Assembly (NCBI GenBank): GCA_037576215.1
Contig: JBANDB010000006.1
Coordinates: 2,046,001 to 2,110,000 of the forward strand
Reading direction: 5' to 3'
From: Armillaria gallica
Taxonomy: Eukaryota > Basidiomycota > Agaricomycetes > Agaricales > Physalacriaceae
DNA length: 64,000 nt
Position numbers and translations under genes: made by a program. Numbering within the stretch: the stretch's first letter is position 1; every line of letters starts with the position of its first letter. The notes beneath the pieces were generated by a model. The model was not told the origin of the DNA and made no database searches. It saw only the letters and a program-made list of their open reading frames with translations. This document shows positions 1 to 10,743 of the stretch, one piece after another.

Positions 1-550
1 GATGTCCTTCAGGATGCCACAGTAGAGGCGCGACCGTACCCACCCGCTACGCCATTAAACCCGCCAGTTCCGAATCTTCTACCGTATCCGTTGGCTCTTA
101 CTCCACGAACAAAGCACAATTATTTTGTGCCGCCCGATTCATTCAACATGCTTGGCATGCTCAAGAGTCCTATGGTGTTAATGATGGTCTTCACCGGCGT
201 GATGGTGCTGGCTATGCCTTATCTTATGGTGTGTTCAGGATTGGTGGCACCCTTGACAGCAATTAACTTGCCCCCCAGAAAAACATGGATCCCGAAGCAC
301 TGGAAGACTTCAAGGAGCAGCAGGCTAAAGTGGCCAAGATGCAAAGTGCGGTCACGAATGGCGACTTCAAATCTGGGTAAGCATGGCGTTTATCTACCAG
401 TGTAGGACATCTAATGAATTTGGAACCAGCTTCTCCGCGTTGTTGTCTGCGGGTGACGAAGCACCGAAAGAGACTCAACCGTCTTCCACTTCAACCGGCT
501 CATCCAAGGGCTCACAAGGCAACAAAGGCCGCGGAAAGAAACGGAGATAG
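1..550 (+). CDS. EMC7: ER membrane protein complex subunit 7, 3' part
   Basis: C-terminal part of EMC7, a subunit of the ER membrane protein complex that inserts transmembrane segments into the ER membrane. The 5' end lies outside the window. Three exons are read: 1-228, 279-376 and 430-550, joined by introns of 50 and 53 bases that keep the frame. The visible protein has a proline-rich stretch, the family-typical block RTKHNYFVPPDSFN, one hydrophobic segment (about 20 residues, MVLMMVFTGVMVLAMPYLM), an acidic helix beginning DPEALEDF and a basic tail ending GRGKKRR. The lumenal beta-sandwich domain would be upstream and is not seen. The stop lies 30 bases from the stop of the opposing gene, so the 3' UTRs must overlap. 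Identification rests on the region around the membrane segment and is fairly secure. Confidence 0.85.
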
Positions 551-580
551 ATTAAGCAGTGTGTACATGATATACATAAT

Positions 581-1214
581 TTAAGTGTCCTTGCCGGCCG
601 TACACTCAAGAAATGAGCTCAACCATCTGATCGCAACGGCGAATTTCCTGTCGGAGACAAGTTGGTCGTGCTGCCTGCCTTTGAAGTCTCCGGGTAGACA
701 AGGCCGCGTCGTAAGATGGCATTTCTGATGCAAGATGAGATGATCGTCTCCGAGATCGAGACTAAAGACATACTTGTGCTTAAACTCAGATAAAATGGCA
801 TGTGGAGACTTGTCCTCGTGGTCTGCATTTCTGAGCGCTTGTTTATTGGGGAATTGCGTGAATAACCAGTCAGACGCACCTGTTCTCTAGCATTGTAGTT
901 TCGATGATGAACATTTTCTCAGCTCGTTTGGCGCCTCCTTCGTCCACTGCCGCTACGCCTGGTGCGTCCTCTATCTTAAGACCAGTTACAGACATGTTCT
1001 TTGAGATACTCTTCACTGTGGGCGGTGCGCTCGAGGAAGGGTCGTAATCCAACAGAAGGACGTGTTCTTGAGGGTGTTGCGGGAGCAATGACAGAGGAGA
1101 ATCGTCTGCATAATGATACTGAATCGCGGGATGTCCCAAGGTTGCTGAGGGAGCCGGAGATAGCGAAGAATTCGAAAAGAGAATGTAATATGGCGGTGGT
1201 TTATTGGAGGCCAT
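581..1214 (-). CDS. conserved hypothetical protein, about 194 aa
   Basis: Two exons, 1214-880 and 830-581, with a 49-base intron (GTGCGT...CAG). The start MASNKPPPYYILFSNSS is the first ATG after the spacer. The protein is soluble and has no signal peptide or membrane segment. It has a Pro/Ser-rich N-terminal half with LLLDYDPSS, then a segment KSISKNMSVTGLKIEDAPG, and a C-terminal half rich in His, Lys and Asp that is read only after splicing. I do not recognise a family. The reading frame stays open across the splice to a stop 30 bases from the EMC7 stop, which supports a real gene. Its start faces that of the first PR-1-like gene across about 290 bases. Function unknown. Confidence 0.6.
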
Positions 1215-1508
1215 TGAATTGCCAATTCAATGCGCTCGATCTTACCGCCCTGGTGTCGCCTATAATTATCCAGCTGTCTGTTCTACCTCAACACTTGTTG
1301 ATCTTTATCCCTCCTTCTGTTGGTAGTGGTTAATTGGACCGTCGTCAAGGCAAACCAAATCAATCCAGCGGGATGCGCTCTACATAAGCGTGCCTTTGTC
1401 CCTGAGGATACCTCAACAATTCTTGTCAAGTCGTTCCCTTTCCATATTCCTCTCCTTAGTCCTGGTGACCCATTCTTTCCTTTGATATCACGTTCTTTTT
1501 CCACCAGA
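1215..1508. promoter_or_regulatory. shared divergent promoter region
   Basis: Spacer between the unknown minus-strand gene and the first PR-1-like gene. Pyrimidine-rich tracts lie just before the plus-strand start at 1509, as is common for fungal promoters. I see no clear TATA box and assign no factor sites. Confidence 0.35.
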
Positions 1509-2623
1509 ATGGCTCGTTCGTCTATCTTGTTCTTCCATCTGGCTGTCTTGCTCTGTTTCTTCGCTCGGGGACGTGCAGCTAGTCCCGCCTGTTCGAGGAG
1601 ACACCGTGGCACACAATTATGTGAGTCGCGCCATTATCTGTAACAATGTCTACTGTGGATGTCTCATCTGAGGCGATAGTTTCTCAAGTGACTACTTCAA
1701 CTGTCCCTGCGTCGAATGATGTGCCTCCAATCACTTCAACAGCAATCGAGACATTCGTCACTACATATCCTCCTCCTCTCTCTCTTCCCGGACCTTGCTC
1801 AGACCAGCCTTCTTTTCCTACCATAAACACGCCGACGCCGGAGACATCTTCAACGGCTTCGTCGACGTTTTCATCCGTTCCTGCATCTTCGCCGGCCTCA
1901 TCAGATACAAGCTCATCAGGTTCCACGTCAAGCAGTGATATCAATGCTTATCTTGAAGGGCATAACACCATCCGTGCCCAACACGGAGCGGCTGATTTGA
2001 CTTGGAGCGATGAACTAGCAGGAAAGGCTCAGCAGTGGGCAAATGGCTGTGTGTTTAAGCACTCGGGCGGCTTCTCGGTAGTTTTGGAGGTACCCTCTTC
2101 CCGCTTATGCATTGGGCGTGCTTGTAATATGTCTCGACAGAGAACCTTGCGGCTGGCACTGGTAGTGGCTATGACATTAGTTCTGCGATCAAGTCATGGA
2201 CGGACGAAGCTTGTAAGTGTACCGAGGGATCTCCTTTCTTGGTCAAAACTGAGGTCTGCCACAGCCAGTTACGATCCTAACAATCCGGTCGCGTCTCACT
2301 TTACCCAGGGTAAGCGAAAGTTTTCATCCTGAGCGCTTGTCCCATAATCTATTTTTGCAGTTGTTTGGAAAGCTACGAGCCAGGTTGGATGTGCTGTCCA
2401 GTCCTGCGATGGAATCTTTGCTGCTTCCTTTGGGGTACGTGCAAATGATTCTCCCCTTGAGACCTTGACTGATCGTGCAAATATGTCCATAGAAAGCCAG
2501 CTACTACGTTTGCGAATATTCCCCTGCAGGAAACGTCATCGGCCAGTTTGCGTTAGTATATTGCCCATTGAGTACTCGAAATTTGTTGACTCTTGTTTTT
2601 ACAGTGAGAACGTTCAGGCCTAA
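1509..2623 (+). CDS. secreted PR-1/SCP (CAP-domain) protein, copy 1
   Basis: CAP-superfamily protein (SCP/TAPS, yeast Pry-like). Members are secreted and some fungal ones bind sterols or fatty acids. Exon 1 (from 1509) encodes a signal peptide ending near RGRAASP. After an intron (1621-1679) comes a Ser/Thr/Pro-rich linker of about 90 residues, then the CAP domain: DINAYLEGHNTIRAQHG, KHSGG, NLAAGTG, SHFTQVVWKATSQVGC and YYVCEYSPAGNVIGQF, with the CAP His and Cys positions present. Further introns are near 2090-2142, 2213-2264, 2310-2360, 2435-2492 and 2552-2604. The exact junction after KHSGGFS is uncertain, with two possible donors. It ends ENVQA-stop. The next plus-strand gene is a paralogue with the same domain order and similar late introns. 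Not a toxin. A role in lipid binding or host/substrate interaction is inferred from the family only. Confidence 0.85.
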
Positions 2624-2634
2624 AAGCATTAATG

Positions 2635-2944
2635 TCAGGTCATACAGTTGATACCCCTGGTCATAACGTTTAGAATGTCTCCTCCAATCAAACACGGTCT
2701 TGTGGTTGACCCACTATTCAACACCGCTTCTTTTTTTACCCATCTCGGAGGCCGAAAGAAACCCACTGTACTAACGAATGAATTGGTATGTAATTTCTGC
2801 GCACCCAGCCACAGACCACGCCAACAGAGCACAAATTACAACGTTAATCCCCGCGTCGATGTCCGATGAAACTTGAGACGGTTGTACAGCCGGTCCGGAT
2901 CCACGAGGACGATGGCCTGCTGTAAACGGTACTGTACCTTTCAT
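2635..2944 (-). CDS. possible small gene, about 88 aa
   Basis: A candidate small gene read as MKGTVPFTAGHRPRGSG... in the first exon (from 2944) and KLHTNSFVSTVGFFRPPRWV... in the second, joined by a 43- or 46-base intron ending GCGCAG. Two donors are possible, one of them GTAATT. It ends 11 bases from the stop of PR-1 copy 1. No signal peptide, membrane segment or known domain is visible. Support is only the spliced open frame and sensible composition, so it may be chance. Confidence 0.25.
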
Positions 2945-3746
2945 GACTGCGCTTTGACTTATTTCCCTTTTCACATGACGAGCATTGATGAGCAGCGCGC
3001 CGTTTGGTTCTAGACGTCCTTGTATGTCACTTTTTTTGTCGTTGCCATCGGTACTTACCGGTTCGTTGAACTTTCATATTCAAGGTCAGATCACACGTCA
3101 TTCCTATGATCTCGTCCCTTTGCCGCTCAGGCCCGTTCGTGGTCGATCTCCTTTGTTGCCCATAACTTCAACCTCTATCTCAATGAATTCCGTGAATCTT
3201 CTCACTTTGGCAACCAACGAGACTGTAACTCTGCGTTCTATCGTTGCTGCTTGCACTTCCTCATTCTCCTAATTCACCGACCATTTTCCTGATCATCGCT
3301 GCGGTCTGATTATTTCAATGCTACTCCACTTTCTCGATATCAAATAGGCTTGTGCCCATGGAGATCACTATATGCTGTTTACTTTCTTGAAAGCCGACTC
3401 GGTCTCTGAACTGTCTACTGCAGAACTTCAAGAGCGATAACTACTTGCGTACCTGGCCCTGAAAGGTAGGATTTGGATCGTGACGCGACGTCGAACATAC
3501 TACATAACGCCTGTCGAATTTGCGTTTTGTAACCAGAGACCGTTGCCTCCTAGTCACCAAGTGAAGTCTGTCCCTGGAGACGCGCGTCGTAGGGTAATGT
3601 CAATGCACATGCATATTCTGGGCGGATACAATACCTGCGCGATATATAATCCAGTCATTCTGGGTGCCGCCAGAAGAATTCATTCTGTCCCTTCTCCACT
3701 CCGAGTCCTTGTCCTTCATTCTCTTAGCACATTCCTTTAAACCGCA
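2945..3746. promoter_or_regulatory. upstream region of PR-1 copy 2 with a TATA-like box
   Basis: About 800 bases without a supportable gene. A TATA-like string (gatatataat) lies around 3641-3650, roughly 100 bases before the start at 3747, a reasonable core-promoter position. The rest shows no recognisable repeat or RNA gene. Confidence 0.35.
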
Positions 3747-4848
3747 ATGATTCGTTCGCCTGTGATCCTTTCCGCGGCGGCCATCCTGTTTGTTGCGCTC
3801 CCTGGGGCGTTGGCTGGTCCTACCCCGGCGAAGAAGCATTGGTCGCCGTGCGCTCGAGAGGTCTATGGAAGCGACCAGCCTTGGTGGATCTTTGCCACGG
3901 GCTCCTGGGGATCGTTCCCGTCTCAGGCTTGTGAGACTGGGTGCGTCGTCCTTTTCGTTGGCATAGCTGGTGAATCTCAACCCTTGGTAGATTACCTAGC
4001 GCGACGGATAGCGCTTCGTGGTCGTCTGCTACCGACACTGTATACACTTCCAGTGAAGTCCCTTCTGTAACCCAGGAGAGTTCCACCGTGGAATCCACCA
4101 GCCAGACGGAGACTGCTATTGAGACGCAGACATTGGTGGAATCAGAAAGCAGTGCTACTGCTACTGCTACTGCTACCTCTTCTGCCGCTGCGTCCAGCTC
4201 CTCGTCCTCGGCCTCGGCGTCTTCAAGTGACATCGACGCGTGGTTGACTGCCCACAACACGGTCCGCAAGGATCATGGTGCCAATAATTTGACATGGAGC
4301 GACGAAGTCGCCTCAACCGCCCAGGCATACGCTGACCAATGCAACTTTGAGCATTCCGGCACGTCTTATGGAGGTAATTAGCTCAGGCGTCGTGATGATT
4401 CAAGCTAAAGCTGATGGTTTCAAAAGAAAATTTAGCTGAAGCTTCTGGGGATCCGGATATCGCGGCTGCCGTACAGCTGTGGGCTAGTGAAGCTTGTGAG
4501 TTGGAATGTTCCTTTCTTCTAGTAGTAATGATTACTGACGGGATGGTGTCAGCGGAATACGACGCTAGCAACCCGACTTACTCGCATTTCACGCAAATGG
4601 TTTGGAAATCTACGACGGAGCTGGGGTGTGGTTATGCCAAATGCTCCAACATTTATGCTGATTACGGAGTGGGTTTTATTGATCTTTTTTGATGTGCTAT
4701 GGGCTTATGAAATTGTGCTTAGGGTGGAGTACTTTATGTTTGCAACTACAATCCTGCTGGGAACGTTGAAGGAGAATTTGCGTGAGTATTAACCAACTCT
4801 GCGGAGACGGTATTAATGATCATTCGCAGCGACAACGTGCAGGCTTGA
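3747..4848 (+). CDS. secreted PR-1/SCP (CAP-domain) protein, copy 2
   Basis: Paralogue of the gene at 1509-2623. The start ATG opens a clear signal peptide (MIRSPVILSAAAILFVALPG ending at ALA). Next come a short Cys-containing segment (WSPCAREVYGSDQPWW) and an intron 3941-3990, then a Ser/Thr/Ala-rich linker with a (GCTACT)n tract near 4153-4176. The CAP domain follows: DIDAWLTAHNTVRKDHG, FEHSGTSYGE, NLAEASGD, SHFTQMVWKSTTELGCGYAKC and YVCNYNPAGNVEGEF, ending DNVQA-stop. Introns are at 4374-4426, 4496-4552, about 4678-4722 and 4782-4829. Compared with copy 1 it lacks the intron inside the SHFTQ/VVWK block, so an intron was lost or gained after duplication. Probably cell-wall associated or secreted. 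Confidence 0.88.
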
Positions 4849-4961
4849 GAACATCAGGAAATGTGTGGCTGGGCTGTACATAGTTATTTACAATGTATCG
4901 ATATGTACGCGTGTGGTTGATCCACTTGAAATTGATCGAAGCCTCGTGGCATTCTTCTTTC

Positions 4962-5954
4962 ATGGGCTCCTTCCGCCTGCTGTCCTCCCTGACGTACCTC
5001 CTGCTCGTCCTCCTCACCGTATGCGCCATCCTGCTCTCCTGCGTCGCCCTGCTCTCCCAAGCCGTGCGGACCTCCCCAAGCCGGTCCTGGTCGCGGAACA
5101 TCAACGCCCTCATCATCGGCGCCAGCTACATCCTCGTCGTACGTCCCACTCACCCATTACCCAGCCCTAAGCTAGCTCCTAACCCAGATAGTTCTTCACC
5201 TCCCTATTCTTCTGTGCCAAACGCCGCATCGCCGTCCGCCTAAAACTGCAGAGGATCTCGAAGAATTACAGGCCTATTGGGAAGGGAGACGTGCCGAATG
5301 TGTGTTGTGTTTTCGATTCTTGCATTGCCCCCCTCCATCATCATTAATGGTTTGCTAGACTGTGCACGAGTATATCACGAGGGAGTACCTTCGTGCGTGT
5401 CTTGTGTCGTATGAATCCGAGCCCAAGGAGGCGTTTCATCCCGGCTGGGGACGACCAGGGACTAAATACGCTGGAGTGAGGTTTCGGAGGGCTCTGTTGG
5501 ATACCGTCGCAGAGATAGGTGGGCCGGTCTCCCTTCCTTGATGTGAAACACTTGACCTTAGCTTTGCAGATGCCCTCGCACATGTGGTGATCCCGGCTCA
5601 CCCAGTGCTTAAACCACATGCAAGGATGATACATCATTTTCGTTTCATTGTGCCCCTGCTTGACGATCCGGTCGTGTTGCGCGTGTATGATTCTGCGATC
5701 CAGCTCGCGAGGAACTCGGATGGCGAGCCGACGGAGGAAGAGTTTGAGGTTGGCTGGGAGGCGGCGGAGGACATCAAACGAACGTCAGTTGATTGTCTCT
5801 TTGTCGCGTTGGTGCTTATATCTGTTTAGATTGGACGAGTGCAGGATGGAGATGATGCAAGGCAGTATGACCCAGCTCAATGTGTCGGATATTCAGTACG
5901 TTTGTTGGCAATTATCAAGTACATAACTAACTAGTTTACAGATTGAATGTTTAG
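4962..5954 (+). CDS. DLT1: defect at low temperature protein 1
   Basis: DLT1-family fungal membrane protein; in yeast, loss gives poor growth in the cold and the molecular role is unknown. The start MGSFRLLSSLTYLLLV gives a first membrane helix; a second is split by the intron 5139-5191 (ASYILV/FFTSLFFCAKRR). After these come RISKNYRPIGKGDVPN, then TVHEYITREYLRA, HPGWGRPGTKYAGVRFRRAL and AHPVLKPHARMIHHFRFIVP, family-typical blocks of the cytosolic part. Introns follow VPN, VAEI, DIKRT and SDIQ. The last exon is tiny (5942-5954) and encodes only LNV-stop. An in-frame ATG at 4893 would add 23 residues that do not look like a membrane-protein N-terminus. The stop lies 11 bases from that of the glutathione transferase gene. 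Confidence 0.82.
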
Positions 5955-5965
5955 GTTACTACAGT

Positions 5966-6885
5966 TTAGTGCAACCCTTCAGCGTACACCTTCTTCCAGC
6001 TGTCCCTTGCGATCCAAGCTTTGGCGTATCTTTTTACAGACTCTGGAAGGGGCGCGCCAAAGCTCTTCTCCAACGACTCGAGGGCGTCAGCGCCGCTGGT
6101 AGCACCAGACGTCGCAGCGATACGCGTCAACCACGCCGCGACATGATAGTCAGCTTCGCCGGGTGTGGCTCCAGCAATGAATCCCTCGGCAGGAACGACA
6201 GTAGGGAGGACAGTGTAGAGATATGTCTTGAGGCTGTCAAAGTGTGCCTGGGACTGAGCATAAAAGGCAGCGGGGTCTTTGTTGGCGCCGTTGTAAATGT
6301 CAAGGAGTGCGCCGTTGCCAGCGAGCTTTTCGCTGTAGAAAGACGCATGACGGGAGTTGGCGGGGTCTTGGGAGTGCTTCAAAAGGGCATTTTGACCTGG
6401 AGACGAGGTTAGAAAGAGGTTGTTGGGGAAGAGAAAAGACGCACGATTCTCGACAAAAGTCTTGGGCAGAGCAGCAGCCTTGGCGACGCGCTCAGACTCG
6501 TCGCGAACGAGAAGCAAGGCAAAGTTGGGGTCGTACTGGTCTTCGTGGACTTTTTCAATGATGGCTTTGTGGGATGCGGGGGTGGATAGGGGTTTGGGGG
6601 CATGGGCGACGAGGTACGAGATGACGTCGGCGGTGGACTTGTATGTCTTGCCACCTGCGGTTAAAGTGGGAAGGGTAGCACTCGGATTGATGTCGATGAA
6701 AGCAGGATCAAAGTTTTCGCCATTGACGAGGTTGATGGTTTTTGTGGCAATGGTGTCGGCTGGGTATAGTTCGGCGCTGTAGATTGTTAGTACGCGCCTT
6801 TGACAGTGCCGAGTGATTCTTACATAGCAAGCTCGGGAGCTGCAGACCAGACGGAACCGCCAAAGGTGTACAGTGTAGGAGACAT
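5966..6885 (-). CDS. glutathione S-transferase-like protein
   Basis: Cytosolic GST-like enzyme that would conjugate glutathione to electrophiles or act as a peroxidase. Exon 1 (6885-6824) encodes MSPTLYTFGGSVWSAAPEL; exon 2 begins at 6776. The thioredoxin-like N-terminal domain has the ordered blocks NFDPAFIDINPSATLPTL and YKSTADVISYLV, matching the cis-Pro loop and the Ser-Thr/Asp glutathione gamma-glutamyl contact. The helical C-terminal domain has GEADYHVAAWLTRIA, the usual Asp-containing C-terminal motif. A 51-base in-frame segment (about 6406-6456) starts GTGCGT and ends CAG and is probably an intron, although it has no stop. Length is near 260-280 residues. The class is not assigned. 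Confidence 0.75.
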
Positions 6886-7051
6886 TGATTGAAGAGGAGG
6901 TTGATGATGATTGACAGTAAATTTTGAGGATTAAATAGCAGTCTTACTCAAGGCACCCGTGACTTTTTGATAATCAATTTGAAAGCATCCCGACTCGCTG
7001 ACATGCCTGACATGCCCGGAGTACATACGCAATTACTCTAATTTTCTACGT

Positions 7052-8162
7052 CTAAAAGACAAAGACCTGTTGATGATTGATGAGCGATTAGGCGTGATCC
7101 CGGGATGCGGAGACATACCTGATCGACAAGCTTGCTGACAGTGCGAGGGGCGGGGTATTTCAGGTCATCAAGGTGTTTCCTAGGGCAAGTTAACCGGGGT
7201 AGGACGGGGCAAAGAAAACAGCGCGTACTTCATAGCAGTGATCATGGGAGGAGGGCCACACATCAGGACCTTGGAGTGCAACTCGGGGCCGGGCAAGTGT
7301 TCAGCAATCTGCTCCTTGGTGACGAACCCGACTCCGCCCTTCCAGTTGGCAGGAGGGTTGTTGAGAACGTAGTAGACCTTGAAGCGGGAGCGGTCGTGCT
7401 GGGCCAGGAGGCCGTCGAGCTCCTTCTTGCAGAGGATATCTTCATGGTTGACGTTGGCGTAGATGAGCGAGAGGACGGTGCGATCTGCTGGGTTCTTGAG
7501 GGCGGCGCGGATGATCTGTATCATGGGGGTGATGCCGGTGCCTCCAGCGATCATGCCGACGTGGGCGACGAGGTCGGGGGTATAAGTGAACTGGCCCCTG
7601 GGACCCTTGACACGGATGGTGTCGCCAATCTTGAGAGTCGAGAAATGCCGGGAGATATTACCCTTTTCGTAAGACTTGATGAGGAGTTCAAAGTGGCCAC
7701 GGTCGTCGTCGGACGAGACGGGGGTGTAGGACCGCATAATATCCTTGCCGTTGATCTCGGCAGAGATGGAAATGTGCTGGCCAATGGGGAGGCCGAGAAT
7801 ATCGTTGGGGTGGGGCAGGCTGAAGCGGTAACTAGAGGGGAGAATTAATTTGGGATGAAACGAATGGGAGACATATTACACTGCGGTGTTGGGCGACACC
7901 TGGGTCTTTTTGACGAGGGGGAACTCTTGCCAGGTGGTGGGGTCGAGTACCTTGGACCTGCCTGGGGACTGGTGAGTTGAACGACGCGACGGGCGACGCG
8001 TAAGGACGTACCTTTGGGGAAGAGGGCCATGAGGGCAAATCCGCCAAGGACGACAGCAGCGGTGATGAGCGCGGTCGACGAGAGCAGGTCGACGGTGCCC
8101 AGCAACGGCAGATCAACAGCGCTCAGCTGAGATCGCAAGTCTGCAAATGAGAAGGCGCCCAT
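7052..8162 (-). CDS. CBR1: NADH-cytochrome b5 reductase, microsomal type
   Basis: FAD enzyme that passes electrons from NADH to cytochrome b5 for fatty-acid desaturation and sterol synthesis at the ER or outer mitochondrial membrane. The N-terminus [13 protein letters not shown] is followed by one membrane anchor ([19 protein letters not shown]). The FAD domain has [10 protein letters not shown], the flavin-binding Arg-x-Tyr-Thr motif, and KGPRGQF. The NADH domain has [12 protein letters not shown] and VLMCGPPPM. Introns follow ALFPKG, SPNTAV, MK and LVDQ; the last exon (7066-7052) encodes only VFVF-stop, fitting the family's aromatic C-terminus. Total is about 310 residues, the normal size. 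An in-frame ATG at 8321 would add 53 hydrophobic residues; I prefer 8162 on length. The start faces the phosphatase gene. Confidence 0.88.
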
Positions 8163-8547
8163 TTCAGGATGCTGTGGGTCCTTGGGAAGGCCGATAAGGA
8201 TGAGGTTGGAGAAATGAAAGCCGGCCTTGTCGAGGCTGGCAATGAGGACGCGAGATACGAAGAAGAGAAAGGAAAAGGGAAGAAGGAGGGAGATGAGGAA
8301 AACGAACTGGAGTTTGTTCATGTGGGGCCAAGTTACTCTGGGCGGGTCTGGCCAATCGTACGAGGGATAGGAATTAAATAATAATAAATTAATTGTTGGT
8401 GGACGACTACGACGACAGGGTGCGGACGCCTGGCCCGCCGCCTTTCTTTCTTTTTTAATTCTGTGTTCAGTTGGCTGCTTTCTCTTTTCCTGTTCTCTTC
8501 ACCACGCTGGGCGTGCAATTTCAGGCAGCATCCACCCAACTCCTCCA
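8163..8547. promoter_or_regulatory. divergent promoter, CBR1 / phosphatase
   Basis: 385-base spacer between two head-to-head genes. It carries strongly polarised purine/pyrimidine tracts on the CBR1 side, which happen to leave an in-frame extension of CBR1 open, and a pyrimidine tract before 8548. No TATA box stands out. Confidence 0.35.
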
Positions 8548-10429
8548 ATGTTTGCAGACCCGCCCCGCAAAAGGGGTCCTCCTCCAGGCCTCCGCATACA
8601 GACACCCACCCTCAACGACCCCCCACGTTCAATCAGGAACATGAACAAACTCTCCCTCACTCTTCCCGACGCCCCAGATCCAACTCCCGCCCCCCTCCCG
8701 CCCCGCCCCCGCCGTCCCTCAGTCATCTCCCTCCCTGCACCCACCCCTGCCGCCCTCCTTGCTCGCAGCGAAGAGCACGATCCCGACGTTCCCTACGCTG
8801 ACGGCCCCTCCAGATCATCCCCGGCATCTGGCTCGGCTCAGAGGACAACGCCCGCGACTGGCCACAGCTCAGAGAACGAGGCATCAAGGCCGTCCTCAAC
8901 GTCGCTAAGGAGATCGCCTCTCCCTTCGACGCCTCCAAGCCCCTTCGCTCCTTCGCTTCTGCCCCCAACCTCAAGGGCGCCCAGCCAGAACTCACGGACA
9001 CCTTCTACCCCGCCCACCACGCCTCTGGACGACCTGCCATGCACTATCTCAAACTCATGTGGTCTCACGGCCAGCAGGATCTCGTCGCTTCAGGGTTTCC
9101 CGCTGCAATGGCCTTTACAGATGCTGCCCTCGACCGTGGCGAAGGCGTCCTCATACACTGCCAGTGTGGCATTTCTCGCTCAGCCACCATGGTAATCGCC
9201 CTCGTCATGCGCGCGGCCGCCGAGCGCTCTCCCAACGTCCCACCGGAGATATGGGCCCTCAAGGGCATGCAGCCCGCTTATGATTTCGTAAAACAGAAAA
9301 GCAAATGGATAGGCCCCAATATGTCGTGCGTTTCATACACCTTTTGGTCAAACTTATATTCACTACTTGCAGCTTAATATACCAGCTATTGGACTATGAA
9401 CGCAAACTGAATGGCTCTCCTTCCAATTCAGAACGCTCTTCGATCGTCGATGAGGAAGAGGAGTGGGGTAGGAGGAGACGATTACTTGATGAGGCTCCAT
9501 CAGAACCGGAGGATGAAGAAAACACATTTGTCATGCAGGAGGCTAAGGCACTCGACAAGGCTATGGAAGACCGTATCGTCGCACGCAAATCATCTGCCTC
9601 GTCGACGTCCTCGATGGCATCCTCCACATCTGGCGTCGGCATGGGCGCCGCATGGAGAAGTCGCTATGGCGCCCGCAAACGCACTGGATCAGTAGCGAGC
9701 AGTATCTTTAGCGAAGAGTTGGTAGAGGAAGACGAGGAGCGCAGTCTGCTGGGTGTCGGTGGTGGGTTTGATGAGACGAGCAGCTTTGAGCGCGAGACGT
9801 CGTCGTCGTCGACTAACTCGCCTGATGATGTGGACTATAGACGGAGTACGACGTCGCGGCCGCCTCCATCAGCCCCGATATGGAAAACATCATTCAGCTT
9901 TGTGCCGCCACCGTCGGCGACGCGCGCGACGTTTGATATAACACCCAAAGTCAAACGGCGACCTGTACCGCTCCTCCCGCCTGTTCCGCCGTCGCCCACC
10001 AATGTCGTCGTCAACAGTTCTCCTCCAAAAGCGCCCAAACACCATCCTTCACCGTCGACGTCTCCATCACCCCGTCCCCATAAACTGTCCCTGCGGATGC
10101 GTACCGAGTCGCGCAAACCGGCGCCCCCGCCTCTTCACCTGCGGCATTCCGTTCTGAACCAGGCGCGGCCGCAGACGAGCCACGCTGCTACACCGAGCCA
10201 GACGCTGTTTGTGTTCCCGCCTAGTCCGACGATGGGCAGGACGCCTGCGACGATGACGCTGACGAGTGAGGGGGTGCCGTGGCCTGCGATCACGCCTCGT
10301 GTGTCGACGTTCCGGTCGCATGGACGGACGCGGAGTTTTATCGGTATCGCTGCGCCGCCTACACCGACGACGGCGTTTAGCAAGGTGGATGCGAGAGGGT
10401 ATGTCGGGTTGGAAAGCAGTATGTTGTAA
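8548..10429 (+). CDS. dual-specificity protein phosphatase, frame broken once
   Basis: Dual-specificity (MAP-kinase-phosphatase-like) tyrosine/serine-threonine phosphatase. The N-terminal 85 residues are Pro-rich. The catalytic domain runs from IIPGIWLGSEDNARDW through RGIKAVLNVAKE to the signature HCQCGISRSAT, the HCxxGxxRS/T loop with catalytic Cys and Arg, then ALKGMQPAYDFVKQKSKWIGPNMS. Intron 9326-9372 precedes LIYQLLDYERKLNG. The remaining 350 residues are disordered, with acidic, Ser-rich and Pro-rich tracts, probably regulatory. The frame breaks just before the domain at the C run 8805-8808: one extra C would give ADGPLQIIPGIW without interruption. The alternatives are introns of 91 bases (from 8723) or 26 bases, both with weak donors. 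A sequence deletion is the likeliest cause. Confidence 0.8.
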
Positions 10430-10743
10430 GCCTATGTCTATGCCGTCTATGCTGCTCGTATGCTTTCCATCACTGGGTTTTGGGTTCGGTCAGTATTTCT
10501 CTGTCAATTTTTATTTACACTTGCATTTGAACTCTTCAGCACACACACACCGACTTTTTTTTGTTTATTTGTTTATTTCATGTACCACCAGAGTTTGATC
10601 GACGTTCGTTTTACGCCTAGTGACAGTCGTTTAGTCTTGTTTTTCGATGCACATACGTTTTTGATTGTTTATTCGACCTCTAAGGGAGGTATATATTATA
10701 TATTGTAGCACTACGGAAGAATAAAAAGTGGTTGCGATACAGT
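10430..10743. other. convergent 3' spacer
   Basis: AT-rich region between the stops of the phosphatase gene and TVP23, holding both 3' UTRs. There is a short CA-rich run near 10541 and an AATAAA-like string near 10720. No gene seen. Confidence 0.4.

Noticed and set aside
8163..8321. In-frame hydrophobic N-terminal extension of the cytochrome b5 reductase
   Set aside because: It would add 53 residues and a second anchor, taking the protein past the usual family length. The stretch is a polarised pyrimidine tract typical of a promoter, so ATG 8162 is preferred.
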